Assembly (NCBI GenBank): GCA_026075535.2
Contig: AP026538.1
Coordinates: forward strand, 13,276,337-13,340,336
DNA from: Tricholoma matsutake
Taxonomy: Eukaryota > Basidiomycota > Agaricomycetes > Agaricales > Tricholomataceae
Direction: 5' to 3'
DNA: 64,000 nt
The translations under genes were made by a program, and so were the position numbers. How positions within the stretch are numbered: position 1 is the stretch's first letter; every line of letters begins with the position of its first letter. Shown one piece after another: positions 11,129-20,991 of this stretch. Below the pieces are notes generated by a model that made no database searches, was not told where the DNA came from, and saw only the letters and a program-made list of their open reading frames with translations.

Positions 11129-11218
11129 GACCCAAGAGATGTCAACATCTCTTGGGTCATAGGTAAGTTTTTTTTTCTTTTCTCATTTCATTTTTCGATG
11201 CTAACTAACTTTTTATAG
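11129..11218 (+). other. Perfect H2 hairpin plus intron-like segment 3 of element 1
   Basis: GACCCAAGAGATGT (11129-11142) pairs fully with ACATCTCTTGGGTC (11145-11158): a 14 bp stem with a two-base centre. The donor GTAAGT starts at 11163, the branch CTAAC is at 11201-11205 and the acceptor ATAG ends at 11218 (56 nt). This is the clearest example of the module. Confidence 0.75.
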
Positions 11219-11233
11219 GTACAAACTACTACT

Positions 11234-11302
11234 GGCGATGATGAGGGGGAAGGGAGACGAGAGGGAAGGGAGATGAGAGGGAAGGGAGATGAGAGGGAAG
11301 GG
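11234..11302. repeat. Tandem GAGGGAAGGGAGAT repeats
   Basis: Purine-only units of about 17 bp repeat four times. The same repeat in element 2 was the target of the MITE at 32841. Confidence 0.65.
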
Positions 11303-11325
11303 CGACGATGACGAGAGTGGGGACA

Positions 11326-11510
11326 CCTACAAGCATCTGCTCATGGGGTGGTTTGGGGGGGAGAAGAATGGGGACAGGAGAGCAAGACGGCCAGGGGACA
11401 ACCCGGGGAGAGACAAATGCCACCACGAGCAACTGCTTGTGGTGGGTGTTTTTAATTTATTTTTATAATTGATAGTTATGGCCCCCTCCCCTCGAGCTTG
11501 CGAGGGGAGG
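11326..11510. repeat. Two H1 hairpins and an H3 hairpin of element 1
   Basis: H1 cores at 11326-11347 and 11421-11444 are followed by H3, where CCCTCCCCTCG pairs with CGAGGGGAGGG around AGCTTG (about 11480-11508). A weaker C/G-rich pair follows at 11532-11556. AT-rich linkers separate them. Confidence 0.65.
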
Positions 11511-11639
11511 GCTTAGTATTATACATATTAATTACCCCTCACACAAATGCGAGGGGGTGAATTTAATAATCTATTCATGATATTAAAAAAATTAGATTTC
11601 AGTAATAAATAGATATAATGTATGTAACTTTAAATGACT

Positions 11640-11730
11640 ACTTGGCTTAAGTGGTGGAGTGTGCATGTTTTGTTGTCATGTGATTGTTAGTCCAGAAGGC
11701 TGTTGGTTCAATTGCTGCTGTGCACGCATT
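11640..11730 (+). repeat. tRNA-like head (right type) of element 1
   Basis: Box A-like TGGCTTAAGTGG (11643-11654) and box B-like GGTTCAATTGC (11705-11715). Near-identical head at 33585-33670 in element 2. Confidence 0.65.
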
Positions 11731-11959
11731 ATTTTGTGAGACTTATAAGACTTTCTCTAAGACTGGAACTCGGACTTTACGTGGACAGTACTTTAAATGT
11801 GTAAATCAATGCACAATTGATGTTGTCCGAGCAAAGTCCGAGTGCAGTCTGAGTGGAGCAGAGTCCAAGTGAAGTCCAAGGACAGTCTGAGTGTCTGAGT
11901 GTGTCCGAGTGGAGTCCGCTCAGACTGGGGGGGGGAGTGTAAAGTACTGGGTACTTGAG

Positions 11960-12935
11960 TAAGTACTTGGATGTGCAAGTGAGTACTTGAGTAGATACCT
12001 GAACATGCAGGTAGATATAAAGTAGGTTTTTGGATATGCAAGTAAGTACTCAAATAGGTGCAAGTAGGTACTTGAGTAAGTACTTGGACATACAACTTGG
12101 ATGAATGTAAGTACCTGAGTAGATACCTGGACATTCAAGTAGGTACTTGGATATACAAGTAAGTACTCAAACTTGAATAGGTTCCAGTAGATACTTGAGT
12201 AAGTACTTGTATATGCACTGGCAAGTACTAGTCAGTACTCAAATAGGTGCCAGTAAGTACTTGAGTAAGTACTTGGACATACAACTTGGATGTGCAAGTG
12301 AGTACCTGAGTAGATACCTGCCAGTGGACATGTAGGTACTCAGACATGGAAGTAGATACTTGCAACAGCAGACCTGCATGTGCAGACATCTGCTAATAAT
12401 ACTTTCCCAGTTTATCAAATTTCTTCTTATATACTTCCCATAGAGTAGTTTGACAGTATTGAATAAACAACACTTCAATACTTCCAATATTCCCTGGCTT
12501 TAGTATGGTGAAGGTATGGGGTGCATGACTACTCTTTTTGTTTGTGTACTTCCATGATATTTCAAGCATACTGACACAGAGGTTTTCTAGATCTTTTCCA
12601 TCATATTGCTAACATATCCCAAGCAAAGTATTGTGATATCATCTTGATAGTATTGTAGATAGTATCTTGGTAGTACTGAAGAAATTACCTCAATACCACC
12701 AAGTTACTGCCTTCTCAGTACTTGAAAAATATTTTGATCTTTAACTTCAATACTCCATTAGAAGTATCTTAATATTATTGTGATAGTAGGGAGGAAATAT
12801 TGTATTATTTTTCACCCAAGACATTCAGAATACAGTTACAATATGTACAAGTTACTAATGTGGAGGTATGGTAATCAACAATCAGCATACTTGCAACATA
12901 CTTTCAAGATACTTACATAATACCCCATCAGGGGT
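11960..12935. repeat. GTAC-rich foldback, right arm part 2 and unpaired tail
   Basis: Up to about 12540 this is the reverse complement of 8389-8957. The tail 12541-12935 has no partner in copy A but matches 40727-41100 in inverted orientation, so the full repeat unit is longer than the foldback arm. Confidence 0.7.
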
Positions 12936-12936
12936 A

Positions 12937-13395
12937 TTGTGTCCTGCACCCAGTGACACAAGGGATGTGGTTAATTAAAATTTTTTGATCTTAATTGTTT
13001 GAAAAATGCCTCCTCGAAGAATATGAAAAGTTGAGTCATAAATAAACCTTATATTGATCCCTAATAAGTCTCCTGTGGCTCAAGTTGTTGAGCACACTTG
13101 TTTGGTTTGTCATGTGATTCCTTATGGTGAGGTCTTGAGTTCAATTCCTGCAGTGCACAAATTTATTTTGTGGGTACTTTATGAAATTCACCAAGTCCAA
13201 AGTCCTTTGAGCTCATATCTAATTGACTTATCATTTGGTTGAAATGCATTCCACTCAGACTCCAGTGGGGGATTGAACTCTACATGACTTAATGTAGTTC
13301 AATTGGACTCCACTCAGACTCTGCTTGGACTCCAGTTGGACTCCAGTCAGTCCAGTCAGAGTCCACTAGGACAGGTGGGGGACTGTAAAGTAATG
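12937..13395 (+). mobile_element. Lone right arm of a composite TIR element (8)
   Basis: It carries the linker seen upstream of other right heads (TCATAAATAAACC), a right-type tRNA-like head at 13070-13160 (box A-like TGGCTCAAGTTG, box B-like GAGTTCAATTCC), an array of ACTCCAGTCAGAGTCC units and the end GGGGGACTGTAAAGTAATG. No left arm or interior is present. Confidence 0.65.
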
Positions 13396-13987
13396 CTCTT
13401 CCTGTGCCTTTTTGGTAAACTTGCTGTGTGCCTCTCGCTCTCTTTCCTGCACTGGTTCTTCAGCTACTTTTGCTTTTTTTGGACTAGAGTATCAGCCTGC
13501 TTGGCTTGTCCAGTTTCCATTTGTACTTGCCTCTTGGTTTTGGAAGTGAATATGATTGTGTCTCCACTAGAGAGTATCAAAACTGTTGCTTCTGCAGGTA
13601 AAGAAGAGCTGTGTCAGTGGTTATGGTTGAAGCACTGGAGTGGTTTTCTTCAGTCTAGAGGACTTGAGTCGCATTTAACCTGTTGCTTCAGAAGTTCATG
13701 AAGGGGGACATCCTCCAATGTATTGGCATATTGGGGATCCCCATTGCTACCTGATGTTGGAGGATCAGACAGTGGTAAATTTGCAAGGACTGAATTTATG
13801 TCATCAGCAGGAGTTGGTGAGGATAGGAGAACACAGAAATGTGTGCAACAATGAACTGATGGCACTTTGTTGACAGACATAATAGCTGGAGAAAAAACAT
13901 AGAGATATTTCAAATTCAAGGATGTAAGTCATTCTAACAAATTATTTTTCTTTGTCTTCATCAACTCTAGTGCCATGGGGATTGCCC
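13396..13987. other. No recognised gene
   Basis: A minus-strand frame of 89 codons (13650-13919) is rich in Ser/Pro and resembles nothing I know. The rest holds only short frames. Confidence 0.35.
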
Positions 13988-14692
13988 ATTAAGAACTGAT
14001 CCTAGAAGGCACATCGAAATCCAATCAGACCATGTGGGTGAGGATAGCAGAAGGTTGTCGGGTCATGGTGGATTCTGCAGAGGGGAAATGGAAAGGACTT
14101 GGCTTCAGCTTGTAAGAAGCTCTGCCCTTCACCTCATCTGTTGTCCTAATTTCAAGATGAAGGTTTGGAGGTAGAAGCAGGGAAGTGCGGGTAAATGCGG
14201 GAAGGAGTATGGAGGGACCTGGGTTAAGTTCAGATGAGAATAGAACTTCAGAGGGAGACTAGAGGTCGAGTTGAATGGAGTTCAGACTCTTAGAGAACTG
14301 AGGTAGGAGTAGAAGGAGGTTTAGATTGACAGGTTTAAGTTGAGTCTCTGTTGCTATACTAACTGAGGAATACAAGGTGAAACTAACTAAGCTTAAATAC
14401 TGTAGTCCAGAATAAAGGCAGAACAGAAACAAAGACTGTGGCAGTGTCTTGACTGCATAGATAAATTACCTAATAGGAGCCGCACAGGAATCCGTTGTTG
14501 AATTTGCAATAGAGACAGCAGCCTTGGGAAGGCAGCCATGGGTGCTGTACAAGGCAGCCTGGTGCACAGCAGTGTGGGCAGTGCAAGGTGGCCAGGAATG
14601 AAAGTGGGTGGAGTAGACAAATGTCGGGTTCAACGTGCAGAAAAGGGTCAGATGAATGCGGGTTCTGATCGGGCGAGGAACAGTTCTTGACA
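13988..14692 (-). repeat. 3' LTR of the Gypsy element
   Basis: It shares AAGAACTGATCCTAGAAGG and CAGTTCTTGACA ends with 20992-21679 and with the solo LTR at 31829-32522. The first bases are mutated. Confidence 0.85.
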
Positions 14693-14821
14693 GTATTTTC
14701 CCCTTAGTGCCGAGCCTACGAGGCATGTGAGTGTCCAAAGAAGGAAGTTGGTTGAATTTCCGAATGTGGTAGTTGGTTGAAAAATCTTCATGTTGTTTCC
14801 TACTATCATCACCTATCAAAT

Positions 14822-15815
14822 ATGTCCCCCCCAGCAGTCTCTGCTCAAATCAAACTGGCTGCGATGAAGACCCAACACGAACAGAGGGAGCAGGTGATGA
14901 AGGAGCAGATGGAACGGGTGATGAAGGAGCTGGAGGAAGTGGCAAGGGAGGAGGAACACCGGGCACAGGAGGCACAAAAGGCAGCAGAGGAGGCTGCAAA
15001 GGTGGAGCAGGTGTGCCAGGCAGAGGCACAGAAGAAGGAGGCAGCAGCCACATGATGAGTGGAGAAGAAGTGGGCAGCTGCAGCCATGGGTTTGGAGGAT
15101 GAGGCCAAGGGGAGCAAGTCCCCGAAGAAAAAGAAAGTTGCCAAGTCGAAGGCGCGAGTGGGGTCAGAGGAGTCAGAGGGTCCAGTGCAGGTGCAGGCGG
15201 CATTGCCCTGCAAAAGGTGCATACTTGTTTTCCTTGTGGCCTAGATGCAAATATCAAAAGATTGCTTGTTTCAAGATGGGTGTGAGGGGATGTGTGTGCA
15301 ATAACTGCATGCACATCAAACACAAGTGCACAGAGGTAGTGTGGGAGGGGCAGGAGGCCCCTGCAGCAAAAACAGCGGGATCTGCAGCAGGAATAACAGG
15401 GGTGATGGAAAATAGTGGGGAGACTGCAGAGCTGATGCAGCAGCTGATAAAGGTGGTCAAGAAGGGTTTTGGTGAGGTGGTGACTGCAGTGCGGGAGTCC
15501 ATAGAGGAGATCAGGGATGCCTTGGACCCAGAGTGGGTGGAGGATGAAAGTGCTGGGGAGGAGAGTGAAGAGGATGGAGAAGATGTGGAGCAGGCAGTGC
15601 GAGAGTCCCGGCAGGAAAGACGCAGGATCTGCCAGTCTGGAGATGACTGGGCGGCATTCCAGAGATATCTGGAGAAAAGGCGGCTGGATGACAAGGAGGA
15701 GAGCGAGAGTGGAGAAGAGGGTGAGGGTGGAGAGAATGACGAGGGTGGAGAAGAGGGTGAGGTTGGGGGAGAGGATGACAAAGACGGAGATGGAGAAGCA
15801 GAGATGGTAGTGTAG
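14822..15815 (+). pseudogene. Antisense cysteine-cluster/coiled-coil gene inside the Gypsy element
   Basis: Lying opposite to the retroelement genes, this frame starts at ATG 14822. It encodes a Glu/Lys/Ala-rich coiled coil, a basic KSPKKKKVAKSKAR segment and a cysteine cluster (PCKRC; RCKYQKIAC; GCVCNNCMHIKHKC). The spacing C-x6-C-x9-C-x2-C-x6-C approaches the fungal Zn2Cys6 pattern. A helical part (ETAELMQQLIKVVKKGF, AVRESIEEI) and a very acidic C terminus follow. Two adjacent TGA codons (15053-15058) and a frameshift between 15214 and 15245 break it. A similar layout is seen in the gene at 52393-53973. It may be a captured host-like gene or an accessory ORF of the element; function unknown. 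Confidence 0.5.
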
Positions 15816-15843
15816 GGATCTGGTTGGATCCAAAAATCTTTCG

Positions 15844-17379
15844 TCAATAAAATTTGTTTTTTAGTTCTGACTGAGTGACTGAGTAATGTGAATAGACTTT
15901 AAGTGGGTAATGGACCAGGTTTCTGCAGGTAGCGGGTGTGAAAGTCCGCAAGGAGTTCTTGGGCATGGTCAAGTTCTGTAACAGGTAACCAGGAGGTTTC
16001 TTCATCAGTTCCCTGGTAACCTTCCCATCGGACGAGGTAGAGAATCTTGCAGCGACGTTGATTGTCGACTTGGAGTTGAGGATTTCGGCGATCTTGTACT
16101 CGAGCTCATCGTCAATGGTGATCAGAGGAGGTGGAGGTTGTGCTCGATTTGGAACTGTGTTTGGGAAGTGTTTTTCTAGTTGGGAGACATGGAAAACAGG
16201 GTGGATGGCCCACATGTGGTCCAGAAGCCACAGGGTGACTGAGTGAGTACCCGGGCGCACGATGATTTCGAAGGGACCATGGTTCTTTTTGGAAAGTTTC
16301 TTGGAGGGATGGGTGGTGCAGATATTTTCCGCAGTGATGTAGGCAGAGTCACCAATGTTGAAGTCGGGTGCGGGTGCCCGATGTTTGTCCGCAGGGCCTT
16401 GATAATGCTCTTGAGCGGCCGCAAGCTGTTTCCAAAGTTCCTGATGAAGGTCATCTAAGTCAATGACCAACTTGCAGGCATGTTGTAAGGCTAAGTCATG
16501 TTCGGGGAAGACGGAAATGTTTGGGTGGTAGCCTTTGTTGGCAAAGAAAGGGGATACACCTGTAGAGGCAGAGGGAGCATTGTTGTAGGCAAATTCGCCC
16601 AAGGGTAAGAGGTGAGACCAGTCATCCTGCTGATAGTTGCATAAGATCCAGAGGTACTGCTCCAAGGTCTGATTAAGTTGTTCCATCTGACCATCACATT
16701 GTGGGTGATAACCGGAAGTGAAGTGGATCTGCATGTCAAATGCTTTTCTGAGGGAGCAGAAGAAATGGGAGACAAACTCAGATCCCCGGTTGCAAGTGAC
16801 GTGTGATGGGACACCATGCTTGGAGAAGATGTGGAGGGTGAACAGGTTGGCTATTTCTTGGGCTGTGATTTCGTTGACAGTTGGGATGAAGATGCCTTGT
16901 TTGGTGAGGCAGTCAACAATGACCAGGATAGCTGTGTGGCCATCGAAGTCAGGTAGTTGTTCAATGAAGTCCATGGAGATTGAGTTCCAAGGTCGTTCTG
17001 GGACCAGAAGTTGCTTTAGGAACCCATAGGGCTTGTGTTGAGGCGATTTGGATTGTTTGCAAGTGGTACAGGATTTGCAGAATTCCTGCACAAATGTGTG
17101 GAGGTTTGGCCAGACATATTCCTGATGGACAAGCTGCTGGGTTTTGTTTTGTCCGAAGTGGCCAGAAAGGATATGATCGTGTTTGTACTGAAGGACCTCG
17201 AGGCGGAGATCTGCGACGTCCAGAACATAAATCTGGTTGAAGTGGCAGAGAAGACCTGCCTTGTCTATGGTCCATTTGGGGTTGACAGGTGTCAGAAGAT
17301 GTGTGGATGATAGGGGGTCAAGGGGTAGGGAGGTGCGGATGTCATGGTGGAGTTTCTCAACATCCATGATTACTGCTTG
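15844..17379 (-). pseudogene. Gypsy integrase with chromodomain remnant
   Basis: Residues 63-103 of the 507-codon frame carry the His/Cys zinc-binding region (KHDHILSGHFGQNK ... CKSCTTCKQ). The catalytic core follows: SMDFIEQLP (D133), a second site reading TCNRGSEF where Asp is expected (N193, codon at 16789-16791), and DGQMEQLNQTLEQYL (E229). The enzyme would insert retroelement cDNA. In another frame, 15905-16065 encodes RRCKILYLVRWEGY and WLPVTELDHAQELLADFH, a recognisable chromodomain that targets integration to marked chromatin. The frameshift before the chromodomain and the Asp to Asn change make the protein inactive. A TGA at 17380-17382 separates it from RNase H. Confidence 0.85.
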
Positions 17380-17382
17380 TCA

Positions 17383-18714
17383 AAGGATAGGTGTTGCAAG
17401 GTAGGTGGTGCAAAGGGAAGAGGTGAGATGTTCCTGTGTGAATACAGGTCGGAAGTTGGTCGGGTTTACAGAGGCAAAGTTGCTATTTCCCCCTTTGCGG
17501 TAGATGTCCCAATGTCCTGTGAGCACATCTGGCTTGGCCCCTAATTTTCTGGGGAAAAAGCGGATAATGAGATTGAACCCTGAGAGGTACTCGGACCATC
17601 TGGCCTGATGGCGGGTGAGAAATTTAGTAGTGCTGAAGTACTCCAAATTTTTGTGGTCTGTGACCACATCAATCAGGGTTGCAGAACCCTCGAAATATTG
17701 CCGCCAATGCTTGAAGGCTTCGAAGATAGCCAGAAGTTCCTTGTCATGTGTATCATAATTTAGGTCGGCGGGATTAAAGGAGCAGGAATGAAAGGCGACC
17801 GGATGGATTTCTCCATCCACAGTGCAAACCAAAAGGATGGCCGCTAGGGCATAGTCGGAAGCATCGGTTTCGAGTACCATTTGAGAGTCAGGTACCCATT
17901 GAGTTAAGACAGGGGCATGAGTGAATTCTTGTTTGAGTATTTCAAAAGCGTCACAGCACTTCTTGTTGAAGTCCCAGGGTGCGGATTTCCGTGTCAAGCG
18001 GGTGAGTGGAATGACAATGTCGGAGTAGCTGTTGATGAAGCGGTGGTAAAAGTTGCAGAAGCCTAAGAAGGATTGTATATCCTTGACCTTCCTAGGCTTT
18101 GGGCAGTCAAGCATGGTTTTGACTTTATCCTCTGACATCCATAGTCCATCCGGTGAAAGGATGAAACCTTGATATTCAACAGTGTCTTTGTGGAACTCAC
18201 ATTTCTGCAGTGAAGCATAAAGTCTGTTGTTCCGCAGTCTCCGAAGAACTTCTTTGATGTGAGCTCCATGCTGCGATTTGTTGTCAGAGTAGATGAGGAT
18301 GTTGTCGAGGTAGACAATGACACAGACATTCAGCATGTTGCTGAAGATGTCATTCATAAAACACTGGAAGGCTGTGGGTGCATTAGTCAGCCCGAATGGA
18401 ACTACCAACCACTCGAAAGATCCATAGTGGGTGTGGAAAGTAGTTTTCCATTTGTCACCATCCGCAATGTGGACTAGGTGATAAGCATGCTGCAAGTCTA
18501 TCTTGGTAAACAAGTGGGCTTTTCGGGGGGAGTCCAGAAGGTCAGAAATGAGCAGAAGTGGGTAGCGGTCCTTCTTTGTAAGACAGTTGAGGCCTCGGTA
18601 GTTGACACAAAGTCGTAGGCTGCCATCTTTCTTTTTGATGAAGAGAATAGGAGCGCCGTGTGGGGACTTAGAGGGGCGAATGAAACCTGAGTGGATGTTT
18701 TTGTCAATGAAGAC
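17383..18714 (-). pseudogene. Gypsy reverse transcriptase and RNase H
   Basis: The frame opens with KSPHGAPILFIKKKDGS and VNYRGLN, then FTKIDLQHAYHLV, the palm motif region FGLTNAPTAFQ and the active-site box, here VYLDNILIYS. The expected sequence is YLDD, so the second catalytic Asp is Asn (codon 18301-18303). The RNase H part follows with VLETDASDYALAAIL, HPVAFHS and ELLAIFEAFKHWRQYFEG. Without the Asp the RT should not polymerise. A TGA at 18715-18717 cuts it from the protease. The rest of the frame is open. Confidence 0.9.
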
Positions 18715-20658
18715 TCACAAGGCTTCTAATTCAGAGGGAGAGAGGGAATACATGTGACCCGGAGGAGGGGGAGCATTATCCTCCATCTCTATCTTGAGGT
18801 CATAAGGGCAATGTGGAGGAAGGGTGTCTGCCTTAGTCTTATTAAAGACATCAGTGAATTCATGATACTCGGTGGGAATGTCAGATAAATCTGGCAGGAG
18901 TGAAGATTGAGCAGAGCAGGCGGATAACCCTTCTGCAGCAAAGGTCATCTGGAAAGCTACTGCCCCAGGATGTTTGCTAGCGTGCACGTACATGGCAGCA
19001 TTGATGAACAAAATGTTGGGAGGAGAAAACTTAGGTGGAATGGGGGGTTCTAAAGGTGCGGGTGAATCATGGCTATCTACAGGAAGGTTTGGAGACCAAG
19101 GTGACATCTGGGGTGCTGGACCTCTTTGATCTGCAGAGCAGAAAGCGATTTGGCTTGAAGACCAATCAATCAATGGATTGTATTGCTTCAGCCAGTTATG
19201 ACCGAGTATGGTGGAACAGGAAGAGTCTAGCGAGGTTACATAAAATAACAGATTGAACACTTCACCAGTAGGGAAGGTGACCGGGAGTTGGACGACTTGA
19301 GTCATGGTGGAGTTGCAAGATCCATCAAAGAGCCGTAATCCAATCGGTTTAATAGGTTTCGTGCTGAGTTGGTTATCCAACACGAAGGAGGAATTGAGGA
19401 AGCAATGGGAGGAACCAGAATCAATAAGAGTTCGGACAGGAGCAGATTTGCCAGGAATGGTTAAAAGAGTGGTTAGGGAGTCAGGGTCGGAAAGAGTGGA
19501 CACATTGAGACGAACATAGGCAGCCAAATGGGTAAGGTCAATGCAACCCCCAGCCCCAATGGCTGTTTCCTGAGGGTTGCGGACTATTTTTCCAAGTCCA
19601 TAGTGTTGGGAACAACAGTCTTTTGCAGCTTTGGATTTTGGGCAGTTTCCTGCTATGTGCCCTTCCTCACCACAGTAGAGACAAAGTCGTTCTCTCATGC
19701 AACGTTCTCGTTCCTCCCCAGTAAGCTTGCCATTCTTCCCCAACTTATCAGAGATGGACAACTTGGGCTTGTCCCGGGGAGTGTTCTTTATTGTGGAAGA
19801 CTGCTGGTTGGAGGTGTTACCACAGGCAGAGTTCAAAGAGGTTTGGTTTGTCAATGGGGAAGGACTTTTGGAAGTGTCCTTCCAACTAGAGTTAGTGATG
19901 TTACTGGAATTCTTTGTTTCAAAATGGGATTCATCTTCTTGCATCCAGTAGATGTCATCGCTGTCCTGCGCTTTCAAGCGCAGTTCTGCAAGAGTATTGG
20001 GTTTACCACCCCAGAGAACTTCTATGCAAAGTCGGAGCGGAAGACCGCGGAAATAGCGGTCATGAAGGGCTGCTTCATTCCAATTGACCCTAGAAGCCAA
20101 TTCCCAGAAGTCAATGTTATATTTCATGATACGACCACCTTTCTTCATTGTTAGGTCAGAGAGAGCTTTTTCCGTGTCTCCGACTGGGTCGTGTGGACCA
20201 AAGTTGCTTTCCAGCTCGGCGAGGAAAGCTTTGTAGTCCCACATCCAGTGTGCGGAATCTGTGGGATCATTAAGACCAGGCTCAAACCAACCAACAGCTG
20301 ATCCCTTAAGATAAGAAAGGATAAATATGATCTTTTTCTCATCGAGGAAAATATGTGTGGACAGTCATGGAAATGAAGATTGCAGGAGACTAGGAAGTCT
20401 CTAAGTTTCTTTGGATTGGCACCATCAAAATTGTCAGGGTCGCAAACTTTGATTTTTTCGGTCTTGGGATGCATTGTTCTGACGAAGGGTGCAGATACTC
20501 TCTGAGAGGTTGTAAAGGACATCTATGAACCTATCCCCTGGATCAAGGTTTTCCACTGTGGGAGGTTGATCATCTGGATCATTGGGATCGGGGTCACCCC
20601 CAGGGCCGCCACAGGTCCACTGGGGGGTCCATCCTCTAGACCAGGCCTGATCTTCCAA
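18715..20658 (-). pseudogene. Gypsy gag and aspartic protease
   Basis: An acidic N-terminal part (20658-20434) leads in another frame to the capsid-like KIKVCDPDNFDGANPKK and LRDFLVSCNLHF. After a frameshift near 20330 follow VGWFEPGL and FLAELESNFGPHDP. The 509-codon frame (from 20244) has a CCHC zinc knuckle CLYCGEEGHIAGNC (residues 188-201) for nucleic-acid binding. Its retroviral-type protease has TLIDSGSSHCF (DSG at 274-276) and ILGHNWL. The end LSPSELEAL leads into RT. The TGA after it stands where CGA would keep the frame open. Confidence 0.85.
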
Positions 20659-20991
20659 CCCAAAGTTTTCAGGCTGGTTGATGCCCCCTATGTACTCAAG
20701 GGGAGTTCTTCATCAAAAACCTTCCGGGTTGGCAGAAGGGTGTGGGGCATGGGTGGACATGAGATTGGCACTGATTGAGGGGGCTCCTGAGCCGATTTGT
20801 TGGAAGATGTTTGATGGTCTGGAAGACACTCCAAAGGTAGTGGCAGGTTGAGGGTTGGGAAGGGTGGATCGCTGGATTGCAGAGATCCCAGGAATAGTGC
20901 TGGCACATTGGGAATTTCGGGTTGTGCACTGGTGGGTCTTGGTAGGGGTCATAGAGAGAATGAGACGAGTGAAGTGTGAGTTCATATATAC

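Larger units (their letters stand above)
9975..11949 (+). mobile_element. Composite TIR element 1 (1975 bp), best complete copy
   Basis: Left end AGGTCTTTACACTCCCCCCC and right end GGGGGAGTGTAAAGTACTG are inverted. GGTACTTGAG (10 bp) flanks both sides (9965-9974, 11950-11959). Uninterrupted versions of the target occur at 8958-8967 and 41668-41677, so insertion is proven within the window. In order: array, outward left-type tRNA-like head, C-rich exon-like block, intron 1, H1, intron 2, H1 hairpins, perfect H2, intron 3, GAGGGAAGGGAGAT repeats, two H1, H3 hairpins, outward right-type head, array. No protein frame is convincing. Repeats limit the exact duplication call to 9 or 10 bp. Confidence 0.85.

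Noticed and set aside
9975..11949. Composite elements as Helitrons
   Set aside because: Ends are inverted repeats with 9-10 bp target duplications, not TC...CTRR ends at AT sites.
8779..12138. Open frames rich in Tyr/Ser/Thr/Leu (for example 8779-9138, 11793-12134, 41489-41848)
   Set aside because: They arise from the GTAC-rich tandem repeat in several frames and both strands at once.
14850..15833. Long minus-strand frame of 327 codons opposite the Glu-rich ORF
   Set aside because: Its Leu/Pro/Ser composition is the antisense of Glu/Lys codons; the plus strand holds the cysteine cluster and coiled coil.
16058..17544. Plus-strand frames opposite the integrase
   Set aside because: Short overlapping antisense frames without features; the integrase motifs fix the coding strand.
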